From Medicago truncatula (Eukaryota > Streptophyta > Magnoliopsida > Fabales > Fabaceae), in contig NC_053042.1 of NCBI RefSeq assembly GCF_003473485.1, positions 53,345,762 through 53,409,761 on the forward strand: a DNA stretch of 64,000 nucleotides, read 5' to 3'. The stretch's first letter is position 1. Every line of letters begins with the position of its first letter. The position numbers were made by a program, and so were the translations under genes. The notes beneath the pieces are model-generated. The model had not been told where the DNA came from. It worked only from the letters and a program-made list of their open reading frames with translations, and did no database searches. Below, piece by piece: positions 1 to 12,360 of this stretch.

Positions 1-153
1 AAGAGTCACTGAGAAATGGGTTTAGGTTGAATTGGATAGCTAGTGATTGCAATGAGTGTAACAGCACTGGAGGAAGGTGTGGCTTTGATAAAGATGTATA
101 CAATTTCAAGTGTTACTGCACTGATAGAGTTCATTCTGCAAAATGTGATACAG
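1..153 (+). CDS. LRK-1: 3' end of a gamma-class LRK10L ectodomain exon (partial)
   Basis: The frame is open from base 3 and encodes the cysteine-rich end of a WAK-associated domain, with the C-x2-C-x5-GGRCG signature (CNECNSTGGRCG) and a following CYC. The exon ends at ACAG|GTTTGT at 153/154. It is almost base-for-base the same as 57472-57622 in LRK-8b, differing at a handful of positions, so it is a close paralogue whose start lies left of the window. No membrane or kinase exon is found in the following 9 kb before the next gene, so within this window it is an orphan ectodomain; it may be a secreted-only product or a decayed receptor. Role (wall-ligand binding) is family inference. Confidence 0.75.
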
Positions 154-1776
154 GTTTGTCTCTCTTAATTCCCCTTTGTGATTTCTTTATATCAGTTTAT
201 AACTTTTTAAGTAATTTGGTTTGTGTCAGTTACTTTTTCAGTTGCTTTAGTTACTAAGTTTGGTATTTAGTACCCCGTGCAACATTACTTTTACTTGCAT
301 AATAATAATACTCCTAACTATTTCAATTACAAATTTAAAACCGTCCCCGAGCGCATAGTTCATTTATATATATATAGGTTGAGATGTTGAAAGAGTATTA
401 CAAAAAAGGTCCATAACATTAACAAATTAATCACTAACGTTTGTCTATTAAAAAATTATAAGTCTAAAACTATTCAAAACGTTACCAATTATTCAAGTGC
501 TTGTTAATGAAATCATATTGAGACAAGTAAGTGGCTAATCAAACTTTTCCAATAGATATGTTTTGTAGAAATTAGAATTTCACGTCAGACACCGTATTCC
601 AAACACATTCTACATGGTTTCTGATTATATATTAACTCCCTCACCCTCCCTTGTGAATGTGAACACCCTCAGGCTAAGGTGTATTTCATACGATATCGAA
701 CATATGATGTCAAAATTGTACAAGTATCAACGTTGTTTTTCCAACAGGTTGTGTTAGAAGTATTAATCTAAAGTTAAAAGATGAAGATAGTTGATTTAGC
801 TTTTCTGATGCGTACCAAAAAAAGCTGAATAGTGACTAATGACTATATATACAAAATTTTAAAATCACAATTGCCCAAAAAAGGAACTTAGTATCACAGT
901 TCTGTTATTACAGTGAAGATTAGATTGGATAACTATGGACTACTATATGATTTGACGCGATAGAGATCTCGCGTTATCATAGGTTTAAGAGAAGGGTCAG
1001 AGTCAGAGGCATTAAAAGTCTTATTTGAATGAGACTCATTTCATTCATTCATCTCATAACTGTGCATATATGCATTAGTTTGTCAACGATGTACAAAGTT
1101 GTCTACTAATTTATCTAGCTGACGGTATGAAACACGGATACGGACACAAACATCTGATACGTGTCGGTACATGTGGGACATATCTGATGCGATGAGTGTT
1201 CATACTCTTAGTTTCCTCAAACTTTTTCTAATTGATGATTGCGATGAATAAACCAGTTGCTGGAAGAAATAAAGTATAGAAAAGCAAAAAGGTTTGCAGC
1301 CACGGACAAAAATCTTATGAACCTCTTATATTGAGGTTGACGATGTAAGAAAATGACATCAGTTGTCAAAGATTAATATTAGTGGTGCCACCTACCAATC
1401 ACCCTCTTGCTTCTCTTTTGCTGAATTATCACCACAAATCTGTGATCCTAATTAATTCGCATTATACTACCATCATTCAGACCTTCACTCTGTACTCATC
1501 TCTCCAAGTTCCACCATAATAACAATCACCACTTTACATTTATTGTCACGAATCCATCAAATAAGACTACCTGCAGTCAGATTTTTGCAGAATTCAATAG
1601 TTGTAGTCGTTAGATCGAAACCGGACAATCCAATTTTAATACAGATTTTATTTCTTTTATGCTAAAAAATACTGAATTTAAAATTTTAATCGTTTGATCT
1701 TGATCCAATGATCACGATTGTCCTAAACGCTAAATACGACAAAAATATTATTGCAGATACTCCTATGGCATGGCTT
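154..1776. other. Intergenic, no gene seen
   Basis: AT-rich sequence after the donor site at 154. No continuation of the LRK exon chain is visible. A stretch near 1128-1205 rich in ACACGGATACGGACAC-like words resembles a dispersed plant repeat, but I cannot place its ends. Confidence 0.5.
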
Positions 1777-1880
1777 AGGTGGATAACACATTAGTGACAC
1801 TTTTTTAGGTGGATATATGACACTCAAGGTGGATAACACATTAGTGACACATTTTTAGGTGGATAACACATTAGTAGACA
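1777..1880. repeat. Short tandem array, four copies of an AGGTGGATAACACATTAGTG unit
   Basis: Units begin at 1777, 1807, 1827 and 1857; the second is shortened and altered (AGGTGGATATATGACAC). Copies 1, 3 and 4 share AGGTGGATAACACATTAGT. Spacing is 30, 20 and 30 bases. Confidence 0.85.
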
Positions 1881-1883
1881 TGG

Positions 1884-2300
1884 AAACGGGGTTGGTCGGG
1901 GACGGGTTTTAGCATACCCACCCGTGCTTCACCGTACCCATCCCCACCCCCGCCCCCAAACCTGTTGAGAATAGAAAATTCACACCCAAACCTGCCCCCA
2001 ATGGAGACGGGTTTCCTAGCCCCGCTCCAACCCCCACCGCGAAGATGTAGTAAAAAAAAAACATGTTTTTATTTCACATATCTAAAAAAAAAAATCTTTA
2101 GATATGTACTTGCTATGTTAAGAAGGGTATAAGAGTAATAGGATTATCAAATATAAGAGTAAAAAAGTAATTTAAAATAAATGGGGCGGGTGCGGTGGTG
2201 GATGCGGGGCAGGTTTTACCATCCCCCGGCCCCGCCCCCGTATTAAAGAAACAAGTTTTCCCCACGCGCCCAATTAAATCGGCTTTTTTCCATTAAATAC
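1884..2300. repeat. GC-rich dispersed repeat of unknown class
   Basis: Islands of G-runs and C-runs (CGGGGACGGGTTTTAGCAT near 1897, a related CGGGGCAGGTTTTACCAT near 2204) flank an AT-rich middle. Composition is sharply unlike the surroundings. The two end motifs are in direct, not inverted, order. I see no coding potential and no clear target duplication. Confidence 0.45.
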
Positions 2301-3597
2301 AGGGTGGGGGCGGATTCAAATGTCATGCTTACACATTACATTTTTAGGGACCATTTTACCAAATTTCATACTCACTCTTATTCTCTCGCTGTCTTGCTAT
2401 TTATGATTCATGTCTCTCCTTTTTCCCTTCATATCTCTCCCTCCCTCATGATTTTTTATTTTTTCTTCTTTCTTTCTAATCTTTCCCTCTCTATTTTATT
2501 CTCCAATCAACTTTTTCCCCCCTCTCTCCTTCATTCACCTCTCTTTCTCACCTCCCGCATCTCATACTACTCTATCTATATATCTTTTTGCTATTTATTA
2601 TTCATTTCTCATATTTCCCCCACAATCTCCTTCCTCAAATCTCTTTAGTCTTTAGCACATCTTTGCCTCATTCAGAGGTGAATCTATGTATACGTATGTA
2701 TGAGGTAGCTTTGACTACCCAATTATTTTTTTAATTTATTTCATCAAGTTGAAAAATTCAGACTTTTTTAAAATGGTCTATGAAAATAGTCTCTTGATGT
2801 TAAAAGAGTCCCTAAAAATAGTCATTAGTTTCGGCAAAATAGTCTATGCTATGTGTCACCGTTGTGTTATCCATGTGGAGTGCCTCATATGAAGTTAACG
2901 TGCCATGTCATATCTCCTATGATGCAATTTAACAGAAAGACCAAATTGCTCGATGTAATTCAATTTCGTCGACTATTTTGCAAACTTGTAAAATTTAAGG
3001 GCGAAATTCACGACCCATTCATTTTTAGGAGGCGAATTTGTAATTTACTCAAAATCTTAGATTATCATGAAAGTCGTACTTTATAAAAGGTGCGATTATG
3101 CCCCTAAAATTTATGTCACATAATAAAGGGTCAAATATGTTTTTAATTCCTATAAATATTTCAACTTGTAATTTTAGTCCCCTTAAAGTATCCTCCAACT
3201 TTTAGTCTTCCAAAAGTTGTTCGTCTACACTTTTGGTCTATGCTGTTAAGCCAGGTTATGTGTACCCTTTAAATTTTTGAATTAGTTTATACAAGAACAT
3301 TTAAAATATTATAAGAATCTCTTAAAAAATAAGATTTTTTTTTTCTTCTAACAAAACATGAATTAATTATGAATTTTTAAGTGCCAAAAACATAAAAGTT
3401 CATTTTAATTCATATTTTGTTAAAAAAGTTTTTTATTTGAAAATATTATTATAATATTATAAACATTCATGTGAAAAAATCATTGTAAATTTCAAATGAT
3501 ACACATACATTAATTGAAAACTAAAAACTAAAATGGTGATGAAATTCGTTTTTGGAATTAAAAGTCAAAGCTGGCTTCTAATACATAAAACTAAGAG
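2301..3597. other. Intergenic: pyrimidine-rich tract then AT-rich DNA
   Basis: 2345-2650 is strongly C/T-rich on the plus strand (TTTCTTCTTTC-like runs) and yields a spurious serine/phenylalanine/leucine frame. From about 3125, words such as GGGTCAAATATGTTTTTAAT resemble one end of a foldback repeat like that at 45142-45304, but a partner end was not found. Confidence 0.4.
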
Positions 3598-4082
3598 TGT
3601 GTTTGGATGGGGAATGTATTGAGGGAATGTAATGTTACGAGGGAATTTAAATACTTTGAGGTGAATTCCATTGTTTGGATAATAATTTGAAGAATTTTCA
3701 AAATGATGGTAATTTATGAAGTATTTTGTTCAAGTTAAATTTAGAGAATTTCAAATAACATCTAAAAGTTAAAAATTTCAAAACTCTTCATTGTTAAATT
3801 TTTTTAAATTTTGCATTTTGGTCCTCAAATTTTTCAATTTGACCCAATAAATTTTCAAAATATTGTAAATTGACCTCTCAAATTTTTTGAAATTTACCTC
3901 TAAAATTTACCTCTAATTTCAATTTTTAAATTTGGCCCAAAAAAAAAAATTATAAAAGTTGGCCAAAAATGATGACAATAATTTTTTTTATTACTCCATC
4001 CAAATAAAAGGAATTTAATTGAATTATTCAAATTACTTAAAATTCTAAATTTTTTAATTCCAATTACCTCAAACAAACACAC
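3598..4082. mobile_element. MITE, hAT-like, with 8-bp target duplication
   Basis: The left end TGTGTTTGGATGG and right end CAAACAAACACAC are inverted. The element is bracketed by the direct repeat ACTAAGAG at 3590-3597 and 4083-4090. The 8-bp duplication and size of about 485 bp fit a non-autonomous hAT MITE. No transposase frame. Confidence 0.75.
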
Positions 4083-4264
4083 ACTAAGAGGCAAGGTGAA
4101 GGCAATTGAAATTGGTGTGGAAACTTACTACTATGATTTTGGCTTATATGTGATAGACTCGTTTTTTACGAACATAAGGAATTTGAGATTGAGTTAGAGC
4201 AATGGACACTAGCAAAAAAAATAAAAAAATCCAGAGTGGACTCACTTAAGAGGCAATTAAAGTA

Positions 4265-4848
4265 GGGTTTTGTTAGAAGACACCTTTCATGAAGGTGTTT
4301 TTTAGCAAGTTATTCTATGAACATTTGTTAAAAGGAATATGAATGATATTTTGACAACCATTTTTAACAACTTTAGTGACAACTTTCTCTACATACTTTC
4401 ATTGTACTATTATTCCCTCTCTTCTTTTCTCTATCTCTCTCTCTATTGTAATTGTCTAATAAGAATAGAGGAAAAAAGTTGTCACCCAAAGTTGTTTGGA
4501 ATTGGATGTCAAAATATCATTCCTCTTTATTAATGGATACCAACTAATTTTTAGAGAAATGATATTTTAACAACCATTTTGTGACAACCTATGTGACAAC
4601 TTTATCTCTCATACTCACATTATTTTTTTACTTTCTCTCTCTATTACTTTGGTTTCCGTGTCACTGTCTACTTTCCTTTGTAAATTAGTAGTTGTCACAA
4701 AAGTTGTCACTCAATTGATTGTTCAAATAACACACCTCTAATTTTTATGAAGGTGTCTTTTAACAAAGTTATAACTAAAAAGTGGAAATCACAACTTGAG
4801 GTGTGAGTTGCTAAAAGACACCTTCATGAATATTTTTTAGCAAAACCC
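4265..4848. mobile_element. Foldback element with two nested MITEs
   Basis: The outer inverted ends are GGGTTTTGTTAGAAGACACC (4265) and the complement of GACACCTTCATGAA...AGCAAAACCC (ending 4848). Inside are two copies of another MITE family: 4337-4526, bounded by ATGATATTTTGACAACC and its complement, and 4554-4735, bounded by ATGATATTTTAACAACC and a decayed complement. Relatives occur at 7727, 39048, 43997-44163 and 47199-47335. Confidence 0.7.
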
Positions 4849-5122
4849 ATTAAAATATATCTAGGATCATACTCGGAAAGCTAACATATCCCTTCAAATC
4901 TAAGTATTTAGAGTTACTTCAACGTCTTAAACCAACATCGTCAGAGATTGGTTTAATTTTTCTTAACTTTGACATTGCTTTCAAGTTACAACGTAATTAA
5001 TCACTCCTCTCCTCGAGCTTTAAGGAAATTTGATGGTTGGGCAGAGAAGTTTAAGAATGGAGTGATAAAGATGTGGAAGGATGATGTTAAAAATATTAGA
5101 GAAAATGCAATTTTTACCACGA
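4849..5122. other. Spacer with a short protein-like frame
   Basis: A frame from about 4969 to 5178 has balanced amino-acid use unlike the surrounding AT-rich noise (for example KFDGWAEKFKNGVIKMWKDD) but no ATG start, and it runs into the end of the next mobile element. I do not recognise the family. It may be a relic of a host exon. Confidence 0.3.
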
Positions 5123-6264
5123 CGCAAATTAACGAGAGAATTGCTGTTGACACATTACCTTTGGCTGAGAAACACTAGTAATTTACCCAAATGCTCCTTG
5201 GCAGTTAACTGCCGAATTATGAAACTGGCTGCAGTTAACTGCCGAGGAAAACTTCGGCAGTAAACTACCGAGGAAAACTGAAAACTTCTGCAGTTAACTG
5301 CCGAGGAAACCTCAAATCTGTTTTTTTTTTTTTTTTTGACAAAAACCATAAATATTCTTTGAGAATATTCCGCGGTCTTTATCATTTTTGATTGATTTTT
5401 CTTAATAATTCGTTTTTAATTTTATTGATTTGCCTTCCTTATTTATTTTAATTGTATTACTCCTTTGATCTTTTTTTTTTTTGTTATAACTGCTTTGATC
5501 TTCAACAATAGTGAATATTTTATTTCGAAAGAACTTTCACGGAATTTTCTTCTTTTATTTCCTTTTTACGGAAATATTCACAATTATTTTAATTGTATTA
5601 CTCATTTGATCTTCTTCTTTTTTTGCCTATTTTATTTCCAAAGAACTTTCACGGAATTTTCTTCTTTTATTTCCTTTTTCTTTGTTTTAGGCTTAACATT
5701 TAAGTCCTCAAAAAACATTTCAATAAGTGTAAAAATTAAGTATTTGAATATTGTTTTGCAAATTACTTAAATAAAAAAAAAATCTTTGTACACAATTATT
5801 TTAATGTAGAAAATATAAAAACATATTATACCTTAAAAAAAATCGTTGTGCACAATTATTTTAACGATTTTTTATTTTATTATTATTTGTATTTAAGTAA
5901 TGTACAAAACAATATTCAAATGCTTAATTTTTACACTGATTTAAATGTTATTCTTATTAAGATATATACGCATAAGTATAATACTGCAATTGTTTGAAAC
6001 GTATCAAAATAATGATTGAAACATTCAAAATCAATAAATATTATTAAAGACAATTTATGGTTTTTGTCAAAAAAAAAAAAAAAATAGGTTTGAGGTTTCC
6101 TCGGCAGTTAACTGCCGAAGTTTTCAGTTTTCCTCGGCAGTTAACTGCAGCCGTATTTCTAAAACTTCGACAATTAATTACCGAGGAACATTTGAATAAT
6201 TTACTCGTGTGGCCTAACCAAACCAAATGTAGGAACAACAATTCTCAATTAACGAAGAAATGCG
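5123..6264. mobile_element. Foldback element with TCGGCAGTTAACTGCCGA palindromes in its ends
   Basis: Inverted arms of about 210-240 bases face each other (roughly 5123-5360 and 6050-6264), sharing a poly-T/poly-A run, GACAAAAACCATAAAT and several copies or decayed copies of the 16-base palindrome core GGCAGTTAACTGCC. The AT-rich middle carries a direct duplication (about 5516-5567 and 5628-5680, sharing AAAGAACTTTCACGGAATTT). No transposase frame. A second family member lies at about 41805-42950. Confidence 0.75.
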
Positions 6265-7034
6265 AATAGTAACTTTTTCATCCGTACTCCTCCTTTTCTG
6301 GTAAAGAAAGAACATGAGTGGACTTTCCAACCAACCAATAATAAAGAGACAGCTGGACATTCTTGCCTTTGGTGTACTATAAGCTTAATACTATTATTAG
6401 CATCAACATTGATATTAATATTGTTCTTTTTTTTTGAAAAAAGATCATCACTTCATTCCTAACAACTAAACAACAGGGAGAAATTTTGTCAGTGCATATT
6501 GCCATATTCTATAAACTCATTGACAAAGTAAAATACACAAATTATAGTGATCACTATAAAACTTACAACATTGATTAAGAATACACTTCGAATAACTTCA
6601 AAGTTTAAACAACAGGTTTTGTTTCTCTATCCCCCATGATTCATAAAGTTGAAAATTAACTATGGATTAATTCTTTGATCAAGCCTATTTATAGACCGGA
6701 CTTCAGCTCTCTTTGTAATAAAAAAACTATTTATGGACAAAGTTATCCTAAACAATTCAATTTTTTATCATGAAATTTAAATCCATGCCAAAGTTATAGG
6801 AATTCTAAAAACTAATTATCTTTTCTTTTAGTTGAATATTTTCCTTCTATAAATTTGTTTGTAGTTTAATTTTAAAAACACATAAATTGAATCAAACTAA
6901 AACAAATGTTGTACAATAATAATATATATATAACAAAATACAGAGTGTTTAGTAAAATTAACAGTTGAACAATGTTATAAATATGAGATTACATGAAAAA
7001 AATATGTTTAATTAATATTTAATATTTTCAATTA
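6265..7034. other. Intergenic, no gene seen
   Basis: AT-rich sequence with no long frame, RNA gene or repeat that I can define. Confidence 0.5.
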
Positions 7035-7312
7035 CTCCATCTGTCCCATTATAAACGAGCCTTTTGTTTATTTCACAAATATTAAGAAAAAAATGTATAA
7101 GTGAAAGAGAGAAAAATGATTTTGAGCATCTTCTCAAGTATTGGTGTATTACCTATTATCATAAATTCAAAGTAGAATATATTAAATTGGAAGCGATGCA
7201 AATATCATTAATTAGAGTTATTAATATTGTATTGAAAAGTGAAATGAATCACTTATTTTAAAATTTATATTTTTTTTTTGCAAATAATTCACTTATTATA
7301 GAACGGAGTGAG
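7035..7312. mobile_element. Stowaway-type MITE
   Basis: It begins CTCCATCTGTCCCATTATAA and ends with the complement of CTCACTCCGTTCTATAATAA, and is flanked by TA on both sides (7033-7034 and 7313-7314). These are the classical features of Stowaway (Tc1/mariner-derived) MITEs. The length of 278 bp is typical. Confidence 0.85.
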
Positions 7313-7726
7313 TAAAATACATGGGTAAAATTGAGAAAAAATAATAAGCTACAAGTTCGTGAGAAAATGACGGTTGCCAAACACCACTTTTTTTTAAGTC
7401 TTATGAACCTGTAAGCTATAAGTTAAGCTATTAGCTAATACATTATATATATGCACCCGATGCTTAGCTCCAAAGAGTTCGAGACTGAATTCTTCAAGTG
7501 GAATCATTGCCAATTAGGATATATTTGGTCAAGTATTTATTGATTGTTTATTTTATAATAAATAAATGTTTCAAATTTGCACTGACCGTGACAACTGACA
7601 AGAATCATATCGGGCTAGAAACTTTTTTGGTTTGGATAAAGATGGAATAAATCATATCATCATGTATTAACAACAATGAAGTGGAGAACTTCATCCAATT
7701 TATAACATGATATCGAATTATCTATT

Positions 7727-7790
7727 TGAGAAATGTTATTTGTACAACTACTTTGTAATAATTTTTTTTTTCTCTATTATTTTTTATTTG
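7727..7790. mobile_element. Left half of an ATGATATTTGTACAAC-type MITE
   Basis: GAGAAATGTTATTTGTACAACTACTTTGTAAT followed by a T/C-rich stretch matches the left side of the MITE family at 43997-44163. It stops where the 7791-8799 foldback begins, and a possible right-hand half resumes after 8800, which suggests a nested insertion. Ends are approximate. Confidence 0.45.
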
Positions 7791-8799
7791 GGTTAATATA
7801 TCTTTACCTTCTGTACTTTAGGCGAGTTCCAATTTACCTCCTGTAAAAATAAAAGTTTAGCTTCCAACCTTTTAATTTGAAGATTCTTTCGAAATAGACC
7901 CTGTAATTTGAAGATTCTTTCGTTTTAGACCCTCGGGCCATATGACTGTGCAAACATGATGATGTGGCACACAGAGTCAACATTTTTGGATGATGCGGCG
8001 CGCTGACTGTATAATTAATTTGTTTTTAATTTTTTTTTATTTTCATTTATATTAATTTAAAAATAAAAAAAACTGAAAATTAATTTTAAAAATAGAAAAA
8101 AATTCAGATTATTTTTTTTTTGAAAAATTTTATTCCAGAATTTTTATAAAATCTTTTTCGTAATTAAAATATTAGAAAAATAATAATAATGATTTTTTGA
8201 AAAAATGAAAAATTCTGGAACTTAATGTATTTCAAAATTTTCGAAAATAATTAGAAAATATAAAGTTTGATTTTCATTTTTATACAAAAAATAAAAATTT
8301 TGGAAAATATTTTTCGTTGTAAAAAAAATTCTGAATTTTTTAAAAAAAATATTTTTCGTAAAATTAAAATTCCTGATTTTTTTATCTTTATAATTTTCCT
8401 GATTTTTTTATTTCAAATTTGTTTTTCTAAATTTTGTTTTAAAAATAAAATTCCTTAATTTAATTTTTATTTTTGAAAATATATTGATTTTATGATTTTT
8501 TTATTTTCAAAAATTAATTTTCAGATTTTTGAAATTAATATAACTTCATTTATATTATTTTTTCATTTTTTATTTTAAAAAATAGGCAAATGCAAATGCC
8601 ACATGTGCCCCAAAAAAATAAAAAAAAATTAATTATACAGTCAGCGTGTCACATAATCAAATATGCACAGTCGCATGCCACGTCAACATTTTGTCCATAA
8701 TCTTAAATTACAGGGTTGGAATCTAAACTTTTATTTTTATAGAGGGTAAACTGGAACTCACCCAAATTACAGGGGATAAATACATATTTTTATTTGACC
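7791..8799. mobile_element. Foldback (long-TIR) element, about 1.0 kb
   Basis: The left arm (7791 to about 8030) and right arm (about 8620-8799) are inverted: GAGTTCCAATTTACCTCC pairs with the complement of GTAAACTGGAACTC, and both arms carry the GACTGTGCA and GCTGACTGTATAATTAATT words in mirrored order. The middle is almost pure A/T. No transposase. A Mutator-like origin is possible but no clear target duplication was found. Confidence 0.75.
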
Positions 8800-9621
8800 A
8801 ATAAAAAGATAAGAAAAAAGAAAATAATCATAAAAATTGTTTCAAATGATGGTTCAAATTTGATGAAGCCTAGGGGACACGGAACATAAGAAATTATTAT
8901 GGTACAAATTAGATGCAGAAGAAGTTTGAAGTCAATGATTATGACATAAGACACAGTTGATAAATATGAGACAAATTTCCTTGTGAACGCGTTTTCTTTT
9001 GGGCCCTTTGTTGAATAGTCTTATGAAGTGAAGTGTGAACCAAAGATTAGTGTGTCTTATTCCCCAAGACTCTTTCAACGTCAAATTGCTGCTTGTTTTT
9101 TTCTCCCATCCTTTTCCAGTATTTCAACCACATGGCCCCACTTTATTAACTTTTAAAATTTCTTCATGGACTAACTCCAGAATCTAGACCTCTCAGTTTT
9201 GATATTTCTCAATCTTAGTTTCCATGCATATAACGTAACTCTACTAGTTTTCTTCGTGTTTATTATCGTATTTTACGTGGTTTAGACGGTTTTGGCGCCT
9301 CTAAGACCAATAGAAGAAGATTCAGATGCGAAGTTTGTGACATCAAGTCTTTGTCTTTATTCAAATAGGAGTATTGTAACTTGAGCAAGAAATTGGTCTT
9401 ACTTCAGTAAATGCCAAAATCTAGATTTCATGCGTTCCCACTTTTATTTCCATTCATGTTCATTTCCCACCTGGTGTATCTTATCACACACGTAAAGTTG
9501 GTGTTATTATACTGTGAACACTGTGAAGAGTGTAAAAACAAGTTGTAGACAAGCTTCAACTTACTTTAGAAAATCAAATTCCTGGTCCCTTTTGCACATA
9601 AAGTAGATAGGAGAATTAAGG
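8800..9621. other. Upstream region of LRK-2
   Basis: Non-coding. It is homologous to the region upstream of LRK-8a only for the last 10-30 bases before the ATG (CACATAAAGTAG...GGAGAATTAAGG), so the two near-identical coding exons are driven by different promoters. A TTGACG core (minus strand) lies near 9079. Confidence 0.5.
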
Positions 9622-12360
9622 ATGAGTCTAGTTAATGAATTTATGTTCATTTTGTTTTCACACCTCATGATGATGCTACTTGTGTTGGTGGGTGGAGATG
9701 AGAGTAAGCACCAAGCAGAGTGTCCACCTTCATTTAGTTGTGGATATCTTGGCAATATCAGCTTCCCTTTCACTACAACAGAACGCCAGGACTGTGGCTT
9801 ATTGCCAATACCTAACTGTGATGGTGATCCAATGAAGCCCAAAATGATCAAATATCATAATAAAGGGAAATGGTTTGAGTTTGAGGTTGCAGCTGTATAT
9901 CCTTCTGAGTTGCACAGTGGCAGTACTACTTCTACTTGTGTTTTCAGAGACAATAATCTCTACAAACTGCTGCAAAACAAAAGTTGTGAAGCTTTCAGAT
10001 ATAATTATACTCCTCCTCCCACCTATCACTTTGTTTCTTTTCGTATCGTTCTCTACACAACTCTGTTCATGTGCAACCGTACCCTCCATATCAACCCTCC
10101 AACATATATGCATAACTATACGTGTCCGCACTATGATCTCTACTACCAGCCTCATAGCCATGCTGATAATACGTCTCAGAGTGCTTTTACAGCTTGCACA
10201 AATGTCACACTTCCAACTAAAGATTTTGCTGACGCTAACGACCCTTCTACTTTCATAACGGCTGATATCCTAACTGAAGTAAAAATAACAGAGGAATGTG
10301 CACATTGTCACTACAAACAAAGAGGACAGTGTACACTTGACAACAACGAGAGATTTTATTGTGCCAATGGTATACTAATACAGTCAACCTAGAAGCGCAA
10401 ACACATAAATGCACTGCACTAGTATGATAGTTGTTGCTTTTGTCTGCTTTCCACATTTTAAGTTCATAAATGTTTCCATCTAAAATGATCAAGACCAGTG
10501 GAGATTGATGTGCCTAATTTAAGTACTATCTTGTTGTCTTTTAATATTGGCACTTACTACAATTTTTAGCTGATTTCCTATTACTGTTGGATGGCAAGAG
10601 ATGAGTTCCATTGATTGACTTTTTAATATTTTCTACGCAACACTAAATTAGCAAACCATATTTTTCTCTGCACAACTTTATCTTCATATGTCAAATCTGA
10701 ATTGTTTCTTTTATTTAATTGCAGTTAAAGGGCTGACTCGGAATGCCAAATTGGGTATAGGTAATGTACCGTTTACATAACTTTCAGCACACAACTTCTA
10801 TCCATTGGTTTGGAGTGTGAAAGTTCATCAATATGTTGAACTCATAGGATCTTCTGATTTGTTTTGTCAATTTTTTTTTTTGTTTCATTCTTTAGTCTAA
10901 AAGGATGAAACTTATTTTAAAATATTTGTGTGATTATAATCTGTGCAATGCCAGGTTTCATTTCCTTTCTTATACTATTTTATAGTAATCTTCAATTGAG
11001 ACATTCTTTTGGTCATTTTCCACAGGTTTGGGGATTGGTATTGGAATCCCAGGCATCTTGTTGATTGGGGTGGTGTTTCTCCTTCGACTCTGCAAACGGA
11101 AACATGCTATTTCGGTTGGACACTTCCAATCTAGTAACTCTTATTCTGATTCCTCCATAAATCCACGCAGAGAGACTGGTAGTAAATATTTCGGAGTTCC
11201 ATTATTCTCCTACGATGAGCTTAGAAAAGCAACAAACAATTTTGACCATAATAAAGAACTTGGAGATGGAGGTTTTGGTACCGTCTACTTTGGTAGGCAC
11301 ACAATTAACTGACACTAAATTTACTCTTTCCATCTTATTAAATAACTTATACTTCAACACTTAAAATCCAGGGAAACTTCCAGATGGACGTGAAGTTGCT
11401 GTCAAGCGTTTATATGAACACAACTATAGGAGAGTAGAGCAGTTCATGAATGAAGTCAATATTCTGACAACTTTGCGGCACAAAAATCTTGTGTCCCTCT
11501 ATGGATGCACTTCACGGCACAGTCGTGAACTACTTCTTGTGTATGAATATATCTCAAATGGTACCATTGCATGTCATCTCCATGGTGAATTGGCCAAGCC
11601 CGACTTACTACCATGGTCTATACGAATTAAAATTGCCATAGAGACTGCTAATGCCTTGGCTTATCTCCATGCTTCTGGGATCATTCACCGTGACGTGAAA
11701 ACCAGCAACATACTTCTTGACGGCAATTTTGGTGTTAAAGTTGCAGATTTTGGCCTTTCAAGACTATTCCCCGAGGATGCCACTCATGTCTCCACAGCTC
11801 CACAAGGAACACCAGGTTACCTTGACCCCGAGTATCACCAATTTTATCAGCTTACTAGCAAGAGTGATGTATATAGTTTTGGAGTTGTGCTCATTGAACT
11901 AATATCATCAAAGCCTGCTGTTGATATAAACAGAAGTAGGGAAGAGATTAACTTGTCAACTCTAGCCACAAAGAAGATTCAAGAAAGTGCAATTGATGAG
12001 CTCGTAGATCCTTCTCTTGGTTTTCATTCAGACAGTGAGGTTAATAGGATGATAGTTTCAGTGGCAGAATTGGCTTTTCAGTGTTTGCAAAAGGACAAAG
12101 AGTTAAGACCTTCTATGGAAGAAGTATTAGATGAACTTAGGAGAATAGAAAGTGGGAAAGATGGGGTTGAGGTTGTAGAGGAGGCAGATGTTGATGGTGT
12201 TGGATCATCACACAGTATTATACAGCCACCACCAGTCTCACCTGAATGGGATGAAGTTGGATTATTGAAGAATGTGAAAATTATGAAGCATCCGTCTTCA
12301 CCAAACACCGTCACCGATAAATGGGAAAGTATTAATACTACGCCTAATGCCAGTGCTTAA
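9622..12360 (+). CDS. LRK-2: LRK10L receptor kinase, alpha ectodomain + type-1 kinase (intact)
   Basis: Exons 9622-10369, 10725-10760, 11026-11292 and 11372-12360; all junctions are GT-AG with phases 1, 1 and 1, giving 679 residues. Residues 1-27 are a signal peptide; about 34-245 form a GUB_WAK-type cysteine-rich ectodomain (CPPSFSCGYLG, ISFPFT, and a final CxxC...GQC...FYC) with several NxS/T sites; about 265-284 are a membrane helix. The kinase runs from about 340 (LGDGGFGTVYFG) with VAVK lysine, HRD at 456-458 and DFG near 476, so it is a complete RD kinase. The C-tail ends in DKWES...TTPNASA. Reading past the first donor gives a 256-residue secreted form ending after ILIQST. Family role: plasma-membrane sensing in defence or stress; ligand unknown. 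Confidence 0.92.

Noticed and set aside
2304-2648. Open frame of 114 codons
   Set aside because: It lies in a C/T-rich tract and is almost only Ser, Phe, Leu and Ile; no domain or start context.
4969-5178. KFDGWAEKFKNG-type frame as a real gene
   Set aside because: No ATG, no splice partner, and it overlaps a mobile-element end; kept only as a note.
5200-5320. GGCAGTTAACTGCC palindromes as an operator or CRISPR-like array
   Set aside because: Spacing is irregular, copies are mirrored in the element's other arm, and the genome is plant nuclear.
5465-5770. Open frame of 101 codons inside the foldback element
   Set aside because: Phe/Ile-rich translation of T-runs and of a direct duplication; no coding character.
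9799-10161. Minus-strand frame of 120 codons (and its twin at 53331-53693)
   Set aside because: Shadow of the LRK ectodomain exon on the opposite strand; conserved only because the exon is duplicated.
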